Source: an uncultured bacterium
GTDB taxonomy: Bacteria > Verrucomicrobiota > Kiritimatiellia > CAIKKV01 > CAITUY01
Assembly (NCBI GenBank): GCA_903908715.1
Contig: CAIVSY010000098.1
Location: forward strand, 1 to 61,528
Direction of reading: 5' to 3'
DNA length: 61,528 bases
Below are positions 51,121 through 58,841 of the stretch, in pieces; position 1 is the first letter of the stretch, and every line of letters begins with the position of its first letter. A program made the position numbers and the translations under genes. The notes under the pieces were generated by a model. It saw only the letters and a program-made list of their open reading frames with translations, ran no database searches and was not told the origin of the DNA.

Positions 51121-51354
51121 ATGAAAAGAAATGGGTTTTGGCTTTTGGCGGGCTTGTGTCTCCTCTGGGGAGCTGTTGCGCAGGCGGTTCCGAATACCGA
51201 AGCTGCGCAGCTGGCTTCCGGAGCCTGCAGCGCCGCTCACAAGGCGCATCCTTTCCTCGTAACGCTGGCCCATATCATATTCATTGTCGTGATGGTCTGC
51301 TTCGGAGCCGTTCTGCTGAGGACCTTGATCGACCCGCGAAATCCCCCCCGCTGA
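51121..51354 (+). CDS. small exported/membrane protein
   Basis: A 77-residue hydrophobic protein. A signal-like N-terminus (GFWLLAGLCLLWGAVAQA) is followed by a short hydrophilic stretch with one Cys, then one membrane helix (LAHIIFIVVMVCFGAVLLRTL), ending DPRNPPR. The ATG at 51121 is chosen over the in-frame ATG at 51100 because the signal starts there. No family is recognised. It stands alone between tex and the FHA gene. Short size and composition leave some doubt whether it is expressed. Confidence 0.55.
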   Translation: MKRNGFWLLAGLCLLWGAVAQAVPNTEAAQLASGACSAAHKAHPFLVTLAHIIFIVVMVCFGAVLLRTLIDPRNPPR

Positions 51355-51440
51355 TCCGGCCTCATCCAGCGAGGATGGAACCAGCCGGTCGTTTTTCTTT
51401 CTTTCGCACAGCGCACAGCCTTGTATAGTATGAGTCGCTT

Positions 51441-52904
51441 ATGATTTTCCGACTCATCATACTGAACGGCGAGCGCCGGGGTGAGCGCATCACCATCGCA
51501 GCCGAACCGATGCGCATCGGTCGCGAGGAAGGCAGTGATATCCGCTTCAACGACCCTGAAATCGCCTCCCAGCACGCGGAGATCTCGCACCGGGAAGACA
51601 AGCTGTTCATCCGCGACCTGGGCTCGATGAACCGGATCCTTGTGAACAACCGCGAAACCCCCGAGGCAATCCTCAAACATGGCGATGTCGTGGAAGTTGG
51701 CCGGACCCGTTTTCTCGTCCAGGCCTATGTACAGGCCGAAGTCCTGGGTGAGGAACAGGAGGCACGGCGCCGGCGCTGGAAACAAATCTCCATAGGGGCC
51801 ACCCTGCTGGCCTTCGCCCTGCTGGCCTTCTATCGGTGCCAGCGCACACCGCCGGCTCCCGCCCGGCCCGTCGTCGCGAAAACAACGAGCCACTCCACGG
51901 CCCGGATCGCGCTTGTGCCCCGGGGCACACCCGTCGCCACCACCACGAATACGGCAAAGGCACCCGGACTGGAAAAGGAAACGCCGGAAACACTCGTATC
52001 CGCTCCGCGGGAAAAGCCGGCGAAGGAAAAACTCCCGAAGGCTGAACCGGAAATCCCGCCGGTGGCGCATGAGAAGCCGAAGGAACTCAAGGAGGCGGAA
52101 TCGCTCCTTCAGACCTCACGCACAGAAGCCGCATCCGCCGAAGTGGACCGGGCACGCCAGGAAATCGAGGCGGCCGCCCAGGCGCTTCTGCAGTCACGGG
52201 TCCATGAAATGCTCGACGAGGCCCGGACCGCAGCCAGCAACCAATCCCCGGAGGAAACAGAACAGGCAATTGCCGGCATACAACGCGTGGCGCCCGATTT
52301 CACGGATGCCTACGCCGACCGCGCCCGCCTGCTGACCCGGCGCGGATGGCTCGACCCCGCCATTGCCCAGTGGCAGGAGGTTGCCCGCCGCGCCGCCCAG
52401 AACAGCCCGCTGGCCTTGCAGGCCGGGGACGAGATCAAGCGCCTGTCCCAGGCCCGCGAACACTTTGTCTTCCCGTTCGCCGGCCGCGTGAAAATCCTTT
52501 CACCGGAATTGACCAAGTTCCCCGAAACCGCCGCACACAAGGAAATGAGGGTGCTCTCCTTCACGCTCGAGGCCGGCAATCAGGAAAAGGAAATCCAGCG
52601 GGACGCCGTCCGGGTTGTCGTCCTTTTCTATGACCGGAATCCCGCCGGCGGCCTTGTCCACGCCTCCTCCGCGGCAACCACACCGCCGGAAATCGCGCCG
52701 GGCCCATGGTTGGCCGGCAACCGGAAAACCGTTTCGGCCTCCTACATGATCCCGGCGGGACTCCAACGGACCGAGCAGTTCTACGGATGCCTGATCCGGG
52801 TCCATTACCATGGCGCCCTTCAGGACGAATGGATGCAACCCAAGGACCTGCCGGCGGATGTCCAGATGGCGCCCCCCGCACAACCCCTCCTCTCCAGGCC
52901 GTAA
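51441..52904 (+). CDS. FHA domain membrane protein
   Basis: A 487-residue protein. Residues 1-95 are a forkhead-associated domain with MRIGREEGSDIRFNDPEIASQ and SQHAEISHREDKLFIRDL, carrying the phosphothreonine-binding Gly-Arg and Ser-x-x-His residues. A juxtamembrane basic stretch (RRRRWKQ) precedes one membrane helix (about 115-131). A Pro/Ala/Lys/Glu-rich linker leads to an Ala/Glu-rich helical region (about 220-340, TPR-like: GIQRVAPDFTDAYADRARLL) and a C-terminal beta domain. The layout suggests a phospho-dependent scaffold reaching the periplasm. The GT2 gene follows after 15 bp. A TATAGT at 51424-51429 may be a -10 element, which would give a very short leader. Confidence 0.85.
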   Translation: MIFRLIILNGERRGERITIAAEPMRIGREEGSDIRFNDPEIASQHAEISHREDKLFIRDLGSMNRILVNNRETPEAILKHGDVVEVGRTRFLVQAYVQAEVLGEEQEARRRRWKQISIGATLLAFALLAFYRCQRTPPAPARPVVAKTTSHSTARIALVPRGTPVATTTNTAKAPGLEKETPETLVSAPREKPAKEKLPKAEPEIPPVAHEKPKELKEAESLLQTSRTEAASAEVDRARQEIEAAAQALLQSRVHEMLDEARTAASNQSPEETEQAIAGIQRVAPDFTDAYADRARLLTRRGWLDPAIAQWQEVARRAAQNSPLALQAGDEIKRLSQAREHFVFPFAGRVKILSPELTKFPETAAHKEMRVLSFTLEAGNQEKEIQRDAVRVVVLFYDRNPAGGLVHASSAATTPPEIAPGPWLAGNRKTVSASYMIPAGLQRTEQFYGCLIRVHYHGALQDEWMQPKDLPADVQMAPPAQPLLSRP

Positions 52905-52919
52905 CCCGAAAGGAACATC

Positions 52920-53729
52920 ATGCGCGAAAAAATCTCGGCCTGTGTTCTCTGCTTCAATGAGGAGGCCAAGATCGAGCGATGCCTCGCCAGCCTGACTTGG
53001 TGCGATGAGATCGTCGTACTCGACAGCTTCAGCACCGACCGCACACCGGAAATCTGCCGCAAGTACACCGACCGTTTCTTCCAGCGCCAATGGCTGGGAT
53101 ACGTGGGACAGCGCAACACGGTCCGCGAATTCGCTTCATATCCCTGGCTCCTGTTCATGGATTCCGACGAGGAGCTGTCGCCCGCACTGCGGGATGAGAT
53201 CCTGGAGGAATTCGAGCGGCCGAACAACCGGTGCGTGGGATATGAGTTCCCGCGCCAGGTGTATTATCTCGGACGCTGGATCCGGCACGGGGAATGGTAC
53301 CCGGACCTGAAACTACGCCTGTTCCGCAAGGAGTTCGGACGTTCGGAAGGGCAGGAACCCCACGACAAGGTCGTGGTCCGCGGGCCGGTGAAACGCCTGA
53401 AGAATCCGATCTGGCATTACACCTACGATGATTTGGCGGACCACATCAACACCTTGAACCGTTTCTCGACCATCACGGCGCAGCAGCGTTTCGTACAAGG
53501 GTGCCGGTTCCACTGGTCGGATATGCTCCTGCACCCCGTCTGCCGCTTTATCAAGGGCTACATCCTGCGCGCCGGATTCCTGGATGGGAGACATGGCTTG
53601 GCAATCGCCCTGATGGCTTCGTACGGCGCTTTCCTGAAATATGCCAAGCAATGGGAACTCTGTTTGAAGCATAAGGTGTATTTCAAGGAAATGCCCGATC
53701 CTGCAAACATGAAGAAAGGATTCCAGTAG
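52920..53729 (+). CDS. GT2 family LPS-core-type glycosyltransferase (WaaE/KdtX-like)
   Basis: A 269-residue GT2 enzyme without membrane helices. The motifs are KISACVLCFNEEAKIERCL, WCDEIVVLDSFSTDRTPEIC and FFQRQWLGYVGQRNTV, the DXD-type YPWLLFMDSDEEL, and RHGEWYPDLKLRLFRK with GQEPHDKVVV near the C-terminus. This set is typical of WaaE-like enzymes that add a beta-glucose to heptose in the LPS inner core. AAAGGA precedes the ATG. It implies an LPS-bearing outer membrane. The neighbouring FHA protein may regulate envelope synthesis, but that is speculative. Confidence 0.9.
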   Translation: MREKISACVLCFNEEAKIERCLASLTWCDEIVVLDSFSTDRTPEICRKYTDRFFQRQWLGYVGQRNTVREFASYPWLLFMDSDEELSPALRDEILEEFERPNNRCVGYEFPRQVYYLGRWIRHGEWYPDLKLRLFRKEFGRSEGQEPHDKVVVRGPVKRLKNPIWHYTYDDLADHINTLNRFSTITAQQRFVQGCRFHWSDMLLHPVCRFIKGYILRAGFLDGRHGLAIALMASYGAFLKYAKQWELCLKHKVYFKEMPDPANMKKGFQ

Positions 53730-53800
53730 GCCAAGCCCCGATCTGCGATCAGACCCCGGCCCGATCAAGGTCCCGGGGTTCCGGACTCACAGGCGCCGTG

Positions 53801-55261
53801 ATGTGCATCTCCGCTCCATCCCGAATCCCCCGACGGCTTCGAGCCTTGGCTCTTGCCATGCCCCTGTTGTTCCCCTGGATGGCCCACCCCTCCCCTCCGC
53901 CATCCGTTCCCGAACCGCAAACGGTGAACCTGGATGAAGCGATTTGCACCGCACTGGCGCACAACCGGCGCCTCACCCATGCCGCACTCGGCGTGGAACG
54001 CGGAAAGCTGGGTGTCGCCTCGGCCCGCCAGGAGTTCGATATCTCCCTCATCCCCGGCGGCGGCATCAACACGACTGACGGGGAGACCAACTGGCGGTAC
54101 GGAATGAAGGCGGGCAGGAAATTCGCCTGGGGTTCCGAACTCGGTATCGGTTTCGAAACAATCCGGTACCCTGCCTTCCTGGATGAGCCGTGGCGATCCG
54201 CCGTCAAGGTGGATGTCCGCCAGCCCTTGTTCCGCAATTCCGGCAGACTGATCCACGAGGAGCCGCTGACCGCCGCCGGAGAACAACTGGCCGCGGAACG
54301 ACGCCACTGGGAACTGCAGAAAGCCGACTTGATCGTGGATGTCGCCCGCCAGTTCGAGACCATCCTCCGCCTGATGAAACAGGCTGACTGCGACGAACGG
54401 ACCCTCGCACGGACAGAACGGCTCCTCGAACTGACCCGGGCCCGGGAACAACAGGGCCGTGTATCCCGCGTGGATACCCTGCGAGTCGAACTGCAGTTCG
54501 GCCAGACCCAGTCGCGCAGGGAATCGAACCAGGACGCACTCTTTGCCGCGCGTCGCAACCTCGCGGAATTGCTGGGATACCCTCCGGAAACAGAACTCAG
54601 CCCGGCTCCCTCGCCTTTGCCGGATCTCGAAGTTCCACCCATGGACGCCGCAGTGCAGACGGCGCTAAGCAACCGCCTGGATTACGCGCAAGCCATCCAG
54701 GATTATCACGCCGCCCGGCGGGGCGCCAGGATCGCCCGGCGACGCCTCCAGCCGGATATCACGCTCGTGGCCGGAAACCAGCAGTACGGCCAGTCAACCG
54801 GATTCCGCGAATCCACCGAATTGGACCGGAACCTCTGGACGATCGGACTGGCCGGCCAGATCGACCTGAACCAACGCCGCGACCGCACAGCCGTAAAGGT
54901 CTCCGAGGTTGATGTCCAGGCCGCCAGGGAAACCATCGCCATCCGCGCCCAGTCGATCGCCCGCGAAGTCCAGCAGGGTGTTTCGTCCTATCGCCAGGCC
55001 CGCAATGAACTGGTCATCGCGGGACGGAACTATGCCGCCGCCGATGCCCGCTCGGAACTGGCACGCCGACTGTTCGAGGCCGGACGCGGCGACAGTTTTT
55101 CCGTGACGGACGCCGAAAACGCCTTTTCACAATCTGAGTCGTCGCTGCTTTCGGCCCGCGCCGATGTGTGCGTGGCCGGATTCAACCTGCTTCGCCTGAT
55201 GGGAACCCTTACGGAGTTTCCCCTTGAACTGAAGCCTGTCCCCCTGGAGCCTGCCCCATGA
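53801..55261 (+). CDS. TolC-family outer membrane efflux protein
   Basis: A 486-residue outer membrane factor. A signal-like N-terminus (LALAMPLLFPWMAHPSPP) is followed by the OMF opening VNLDEAICTALAHNRRLTHAAL. Two homologous halves of long amphipathic helices come next; EQQGRVSRVDTLRVELQFGQ and the second-half FEAGRGDSFSVTDAENAFSQ are the repeated OEP signatures. The coding frame could begin at a GTG at 53798 adjacent to the ATG chosen here. Its stop overlaps the start of the fusion protein gene (ATGA). It is the exit duct of the efflux operon extending to 58360. Confidence 0.9.
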   Translation: MCISAPSRIPRRLRALALAMPLLFPWMAHPSPPPSVPEPQTVNLDEAICTALAHNRRLTHAALGVERGKLGVASARQEFDISLIPGGGINTTDGETNWRYGMKAGRKFAWGSELGIGFETIRYPAFLDEPWRSAVKVDVRQPLFRNSGRLIHEEPLTAAGEQLAAERRHWELQKADLIVDVARQFETILRLMKQADCDERTLARTERLLELTRAREQQGRVSRVDTLRVELQFGQTQSRRESNQDALFAARRNLAELLGYPPETELSPAPSPLPDLEVPPMDAAVQTALSNRLDYAQAIQDYHAARRGARIARRRLQPDITLVAGNQQYGQSTGFRESTELDRNLWTIGLAGQIDLNQRRDRTAVKVSEVDVQAARETIAIRAQSIAREVQQGVSSYRQARNELVIAGRNYAAADARSELARRLFEAGRGDSFSVTDAENAFSQSESSLLSARADVCVAGFNLLRLMGTLTEFPLELKPVPLEPAP

Positions 55262-56472
55262 AAGCCCCGACCCTGTTCCTCCTCCTGCTGCTTCCCCTGG
55301 TCCTCACCGCATGCCGGCGCGATGCGCCCGCCTCTTCTGCCGAATCGGGCGACACCGCCGTGGCGTGCGGTCCACTGGAGGTCTGGACGCCGCTCACCGG
55401 TATCCTGGATGCCCGCCGGACGGAAACCCTTTTTTCCCGCTTCCAGGGCCGCGCCACAGTCATCGAAATCGTTCCGGATGGCGCCGAAGTCCACCCTGGC
55501 GATCCTCTGCTCCGCCTCGACAGCTCGGATGTGGAGAACGAGTTGGTGAGATTGAACAACGAGCTTGCCAGAACCCGCGCCGAACTCGACGCACTGGAGA
55601 ATGCCGACCTGCCGATCGAGCAGGCGGAGATTGCAGCCCGCCTGACCGAATGCACCGCCCAGGCAGAAGCCGAACAGCAGGCCCTGCGTGACACGCGCGA
55701 CCTGGTGGAACGTAACCTTCTTTCGCGCCGCGAACTGGAGCAGCAGGAAGCCCGCGCCGCCGTCGCCGAAGCCAAGGCGCGGCAACTGGCCTCGCAACAG
55801 AAACTCACACTGGGACATCTGCACCCGGCCCGTCTGGCAAAGGCCAGGGCCGCCCATGAAACCGCCGCACGCCAGGTCGAGTCCGCCTGCCGCCAGCTCT
55901 CGAACACCGTTATCCGGGCCCCGTCCGCCGGGCTGGCAGTCCAACTGCCGGTCGCCCTGGGAACCGAGTTCCGCCCCGTCCGTTCCGGGGATTCCGTCTA
56001 CCCGGGTCAACCCCTGCTGGCGATTCCCGATCTCGCGGAGTTCGTCGTCCAGTCCTTCATTCCGGAATCCGATCTGGGACGCGTCACCCCCGGCAGTCCC
56101 GCACGGGTCACACCGCTGGCCTATCCCGATTGCCGCCTGGAGGCCCGCGTGGAGAACTTGAGCGCCACGGCCCAATCGCGCCCGGGCTATCCAGCCTGGC
56201 AGAAATACTTCCGCGTCACCACGCGGATTAGCCAGGGGGATCCGCGCCTCCGCCCCGGCATGTCGGTCACCCTGGAAGTCCTTTCCCACTCCCGAACCAA
56301 CGCCATCCTGGTCCCGCGCCGCGCGGTGACATGGGAAAACGGAACCGCATCCTGCCGGGTCCGCACCCTGCACGGAACCGAAATCCGGCCTGTGGAAACC
56401 GGTATCGGCAACCTCACGGCACTGGAAATCCTCCGCGGCCTCCAGCCGGGGGAAAAGGTCGTGCTTCCATGA
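55258..56472 (+). CDS. periplasmic membrane fusion lipoprotein (HlyD/MacA-like)
   Basis: A 404-residue adaptor. The signal ends in a lipobox LVLTACRR with Cys19, so it is a lipoprotein. The barrel-sandwich halves are VIEIVPDGAEVHPGDPLLRL and TVIRAPSAGLAVQL, separated by a coiled-coil hairpin about residues 95-210 rich in Glu/Ala/Arg. The C-terminal beta-barrel region includes GMSVTLEVLSHSRTNAILVP. It links the ABC permease to the TolC-like duct. The start and stop are both in ATGA overlaps with its neighbours. Confidence 0.92.
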   Translation: MKAPTLFLLLLLPLVLTACRRDAPASSAESGDTAVACGPLEVWTPLTGILDARRTETLFSRFQGRATVIEIVPDGAEVHPGDPLLRLDSSDVENELVRLNNELARTRAELDALENADLPIEQAEIAARLTECTAQAEAEQQALRDTRDLVERNLLSRRELEQQEARAAVAEAKARQLASQQKLTLGHLHPARLAKARAAHETAARQVESACRQLSNTVIRAPSAGLAVQLPVALGTEFRPVRSGDSVYPGQPLLAIPDLAEFVVQSFIPESDLGRVTPGSPARVTPLAYPDCRLEARVENLSATAQSRPGYPAWQKYFRVTTRISQGDPRLRPGMSVTLEVLSHSRTNAILVPRRAVTWENGTASCRVRTLHGTEIRPVETGIGNLTALEILRGLQPGEKVVLP

Positions 56473-57164
56473 CAACGCCGATCCTGTCGATGGAAGGCGT
56501 CGCCCGGTGGTTTCCCGCGCCCAACGGCTCTGTATCGGTGCTGCAGGACATCCACCTTTCCGTTGAACCGGGTGAGTTCGTATGCCTCACGGGACCCTCG
56601 GGATCCGGCAAGACCACACTGCTGCATCTGGCCGCCCTGCTTGACCGCCCCTCGGCAGGCTGCATCCGGCTGGCAGGACAGGACGTTCTTTCCCTCGATG
56701 AAGAGCAGCGAACCGGCCTGCGGAAGCACCGGGTCGGCATGGTGTTCCAGCGTTTCTGCCTCCTCTCGCACCGGTCTGTACTGGAGAACGTCCTGTTCCG
56801 TTTCCGCTACCTCGACACCCCCGACCGGGAGGCGCGAAGCATGGCCCTGCAGGCCCTGGAACACGTGGGGCTTACCTCGCATTCCGATCAGCCGGCGCGC
56901 CTGTTGTCGGGCGGTGAGATGCAGCGCGTGGCCATCGCCCGCGCCATTGCCCTGCCGCCGGATCTGCTACTGGTGGATGAACCCACCGGGAACCTGGATC
57001 CTGCGACCGGCGCGGGCATCATGAGTCATTTCATGGAACTCAACCGCCGGGGCATCACGATCATCATGGCCACCCACAACACAGCCGTGGCCGGTCATGC
57101 CGGCCGCAGGCTCGAATGCAGGGCAGGCCGGCTCCGGGAAACGGCACCGGGAGGAACGGTATGA
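56469..57164 (+). CDS. ABC transporter ATPase (MacB/LolD-like)
   Basis: A 231-residue ATPase of the MacB/LolD/FtsE class. Walker A is LTGPSGSGKTTLLHLAALLD, followed by the Q-loop GMVFQRFCLLSHRSVLENV, the signature RLLSGGEMQRVAIARAIALP, Walker B LLLVDEPTGNLDP and the His switch MATHNTAVAGHAG. It is separate from the permease, as in LolCDE or SalXY systems, whereas MacB is a fusion. It is coupled on both sides by ATGA overlaps. Confidence 0.93.
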   Translation: MTTPILSMEGVARWFPAPNGSVSVLQDIHLSVEPGEFVCLTGPSGSGKTTLLHLAALLDRPSAGCIRLAGQDVLSLDEEQRTGLRKHRVGMVFQRFCLLSHRSVLENVLFRFRYLDTPDREARSMALQALEHVGLTSHSDQPARLLSGGEMQRVAIARAIALPPDLLLVDEPTGNLDPATGAGIMSHFMELNRRGITIIMATHNTAVAGHAGRRLECRAGRLRETAPGGTV

Positions 57165-58360
57165 TGCGCTGGCGCCTCCTGGTTCTCGATATCCGCGAAG
57201 GGGCGCGCCGCCATCCCTCCCGCATCGTACTCCCGTTTGCCGGCATTGCCCTCGGGATGTTTATCCTGGCCGTCGTCCTGGGAATCGTCGCCGGCCTGCG
57301 CCAGCAGGCGCATTCCGCCATCGCGGAACTCGGCGTGAACAGCTTCGCCATTCTCCCGCTCGCCGACGATCCTTCCCTGCCGGCCCTTCCGTTGACCCGC
57401 CGGCACGCCGAACTTCTGCGCGGAAATCTGCCGGCGGAAGCCGTGACCGCCTATCAGGCAGGTGAGAGCCTCCTGGACGGAAAGACGGTGCGCATCCTGC
57501 ATGCCGATGAATATCTCTGGCGTGTGAGACCCTGGCCCATCCTCGCCGGACGCCCCCTCGATGCGGACGACATGCGGAACCGCACCGCCGTCGCGGTGAT
57601 TTCCGACAGCCTTTCCCGCGAAACCGGATGGACCATCGGCCAAGCCATCTCCATCGGGCCGGAAACCGTCCGCGTTGCGGGGATTGTCTCCATAGAATCG
57701 GGGGCGATGGAAAGCGTTTCCGCTTCGCCCCGGCTCTCGCCCGGCGACCGCGTGGTCATCGTGCCATGGACGCTCCCCGCCTACTGGGCACAGTCGCCCG
57801 TTCCCAGGGAGGATTCACTCGATATCATCTTTGTCAGGAGTCGGGCGGCGGAATCTCCCGGCCCGGTTGTATCGGCGGCCCGCCGGCTGTTGGGCGATCC
57901 GCATTATGCCTGTGCCCCCCTGTCCTGGATTACACCCGCCACACTGGTGGCGCAGTTGCAGAAGCTGCGGCAGCGGATCCTGATGGCCGGCGGGCTCCTG
58001 GCAGCATTGTGCCTCCTCATGAGCGGAATCACCCTGGGCAGTCTGATGTGCGCCAACGTCCAGGCGCGTATTCCGGAGATCGGTTTGCGCCGGGCACTGG
58101 GCGCAAGCCCCGCGGATATCGGTCTGATCTTCGTGCTCGAGGCCGTCTTCCTGACTGCCTGCGCCACACTGCTCGGCGCGGGCACAGCCGCCATGCTCCT
58201 GCCCTTTACGGCGCGGGCCCTGCCCGTCCCTGTTGCCACCGGCTTCTCCCTGCTGCTCCTGCCCATGGCCACCAGCATCCTGCTGGGAATCGCTTTCAGT
58301 CTTGCACCCGCCCGCATCGCCGCCCGCATCGCACCCGCCGAGGCATTGCGGAACGAATAA
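57161..58360 (+). CDS. FtsX-like ABC transporter permease
   Basis: A 399-residue permease. Helix 1 (IVLPFAGIALGMFILAVVLGI) is followed by a periplasmic MacB-like domain of about 220 residues (ILAGRPLDADDMRNRTAVAVI; VRVAGIV). Three C-terminal helices have the FtsX signature ARIPEIGLRRALGASPADIG, then LIFVLEAVFLTACATLLGAG and SLLLLPMATSILLGIAFSLA, ending PARIAARIAPAEALRNE. This is the usual MacB/SalY type with four helices. With the ATPase, lipoprotein adaptor and TolC-like duct it makes a complete tripartite efflux pump. The substrate is unknown. Confidence 0.93.
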   Translation: MMRWRLLVLDIREGARRHPSRIVLPFAGIALGMFILAVVLGIVAGLRQQAHSAIAELGVNSFAILPLADDPSLPALPLTRRHAELLRGNLPAEAVTAYQAGESLLDGKTVRILHADEYLWRVRPWPILAGRPLDADDMRNRTAVAVISDSLSRETGWTIGQAISIGPETVRVAGIVSIESGAMESVSASPRLSPGDRVVIVPWTLPAYWAQSPVPREDSLDIIFVRSRAAESPGPVVSAARRLLGDPHYACAPLSWITPATLVAQLQKLRQRILMAGGLLAALCLLMSGITLGSLMCANVQARIPEIGLRRALGASPADIGLIFVLEAVFLTACATLLGAGTAAMLLPFTARALPVPVATGFSLLLLPMATSILLGIAFSLAPARIAARIAPAEALRNE

Positions 58361-58481
58361 TCCCGACAGGAGCAGTTGAGGCAACTGCGAAACACGCGAA
58401 AGCATCCATCGGGGTCACGTCATCACAAAACCAACCCACCCCCGTCACTCTCACTTAGCCGGAAAGATGCATTTCAAGACA

Positions 58482-58652
58482 CCCTCACCCGTACCCTCTC
58501 CCGTCAAGGGAGAGGGATTCTAAATCGTTGTGAGGTCCCAGCGGTATCACCTTCTGGTGAAGGCGTGAGAGGAGTCGGCCGCACTTCCTCTCCCCTTGCG
58601 GGAGAGGATCAAGGTGAGGGGAATTGCGCCCGGCAACTGAATCGCTCTGTCT
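58482..58652 (+). repeat. dispersed double-hairpin repeat, copy D
   Basis: CCCTCACCCGTACCCTCTCCC opens the element, with hairpin 1 CCCTCTCCCGTCAAGGGAGAGGG. The core is ATTCTAAATCGTTGTGAGG and GGTATCACCTTCTGGTGA. Hairpin 2 is CCTCTCCCCTTGCGGGAGAGG, then AGGTGAGGGGAATTGC and CTGAATCGCTCTGTC. The outer CCCTCACC and GGTGAGGGG are also complementary, so the whole element could close into one long stem. Confidence 0.88.
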
Positions 58653-58776
58653 TAGTTACTGTTTGTGGCCTGACTCCCTTCCGGGCCGCCAGGATAGCGC
58701 CATCAGAGTGGTGAAGCCTTCTTCTCCCCTTGAGTTCCCAATTCGCTCTTCCATCCTCCTTGCAATGCTTTTTCGG

Positions 58777-58806
58777 TTTCGATGCACCGCCACTTGTTGC
58801 TATAGT
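58777..58806 (+). promoter_or_regulatory. probable promoter of the large secreted protein gene
   Basis: TTTCGA (58777-58782) and TATAGT (58801-58806) are spaced by 18 bp. The predicted start site would leave about 30 nt of leader, including a GAAAGG ribosome binding site before the ATG at 58842. Confidence 0.45.
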
Positions 58807-58841
58807 GTCTGCCTAAACGGGCATTTCGAAAGGTCTGTCTT

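Larger units (their letters stand above)
58361..58841. other. gene-free interval with repeat copy D and a promoter
   Basis: This 481-bp interval holds dispersed repeat copy D and a probable promoter at 58777-58806 for the large secreted protein. The rest (58361-58481 and 58653-58776) shows nothing further. Confidence 0.6.
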
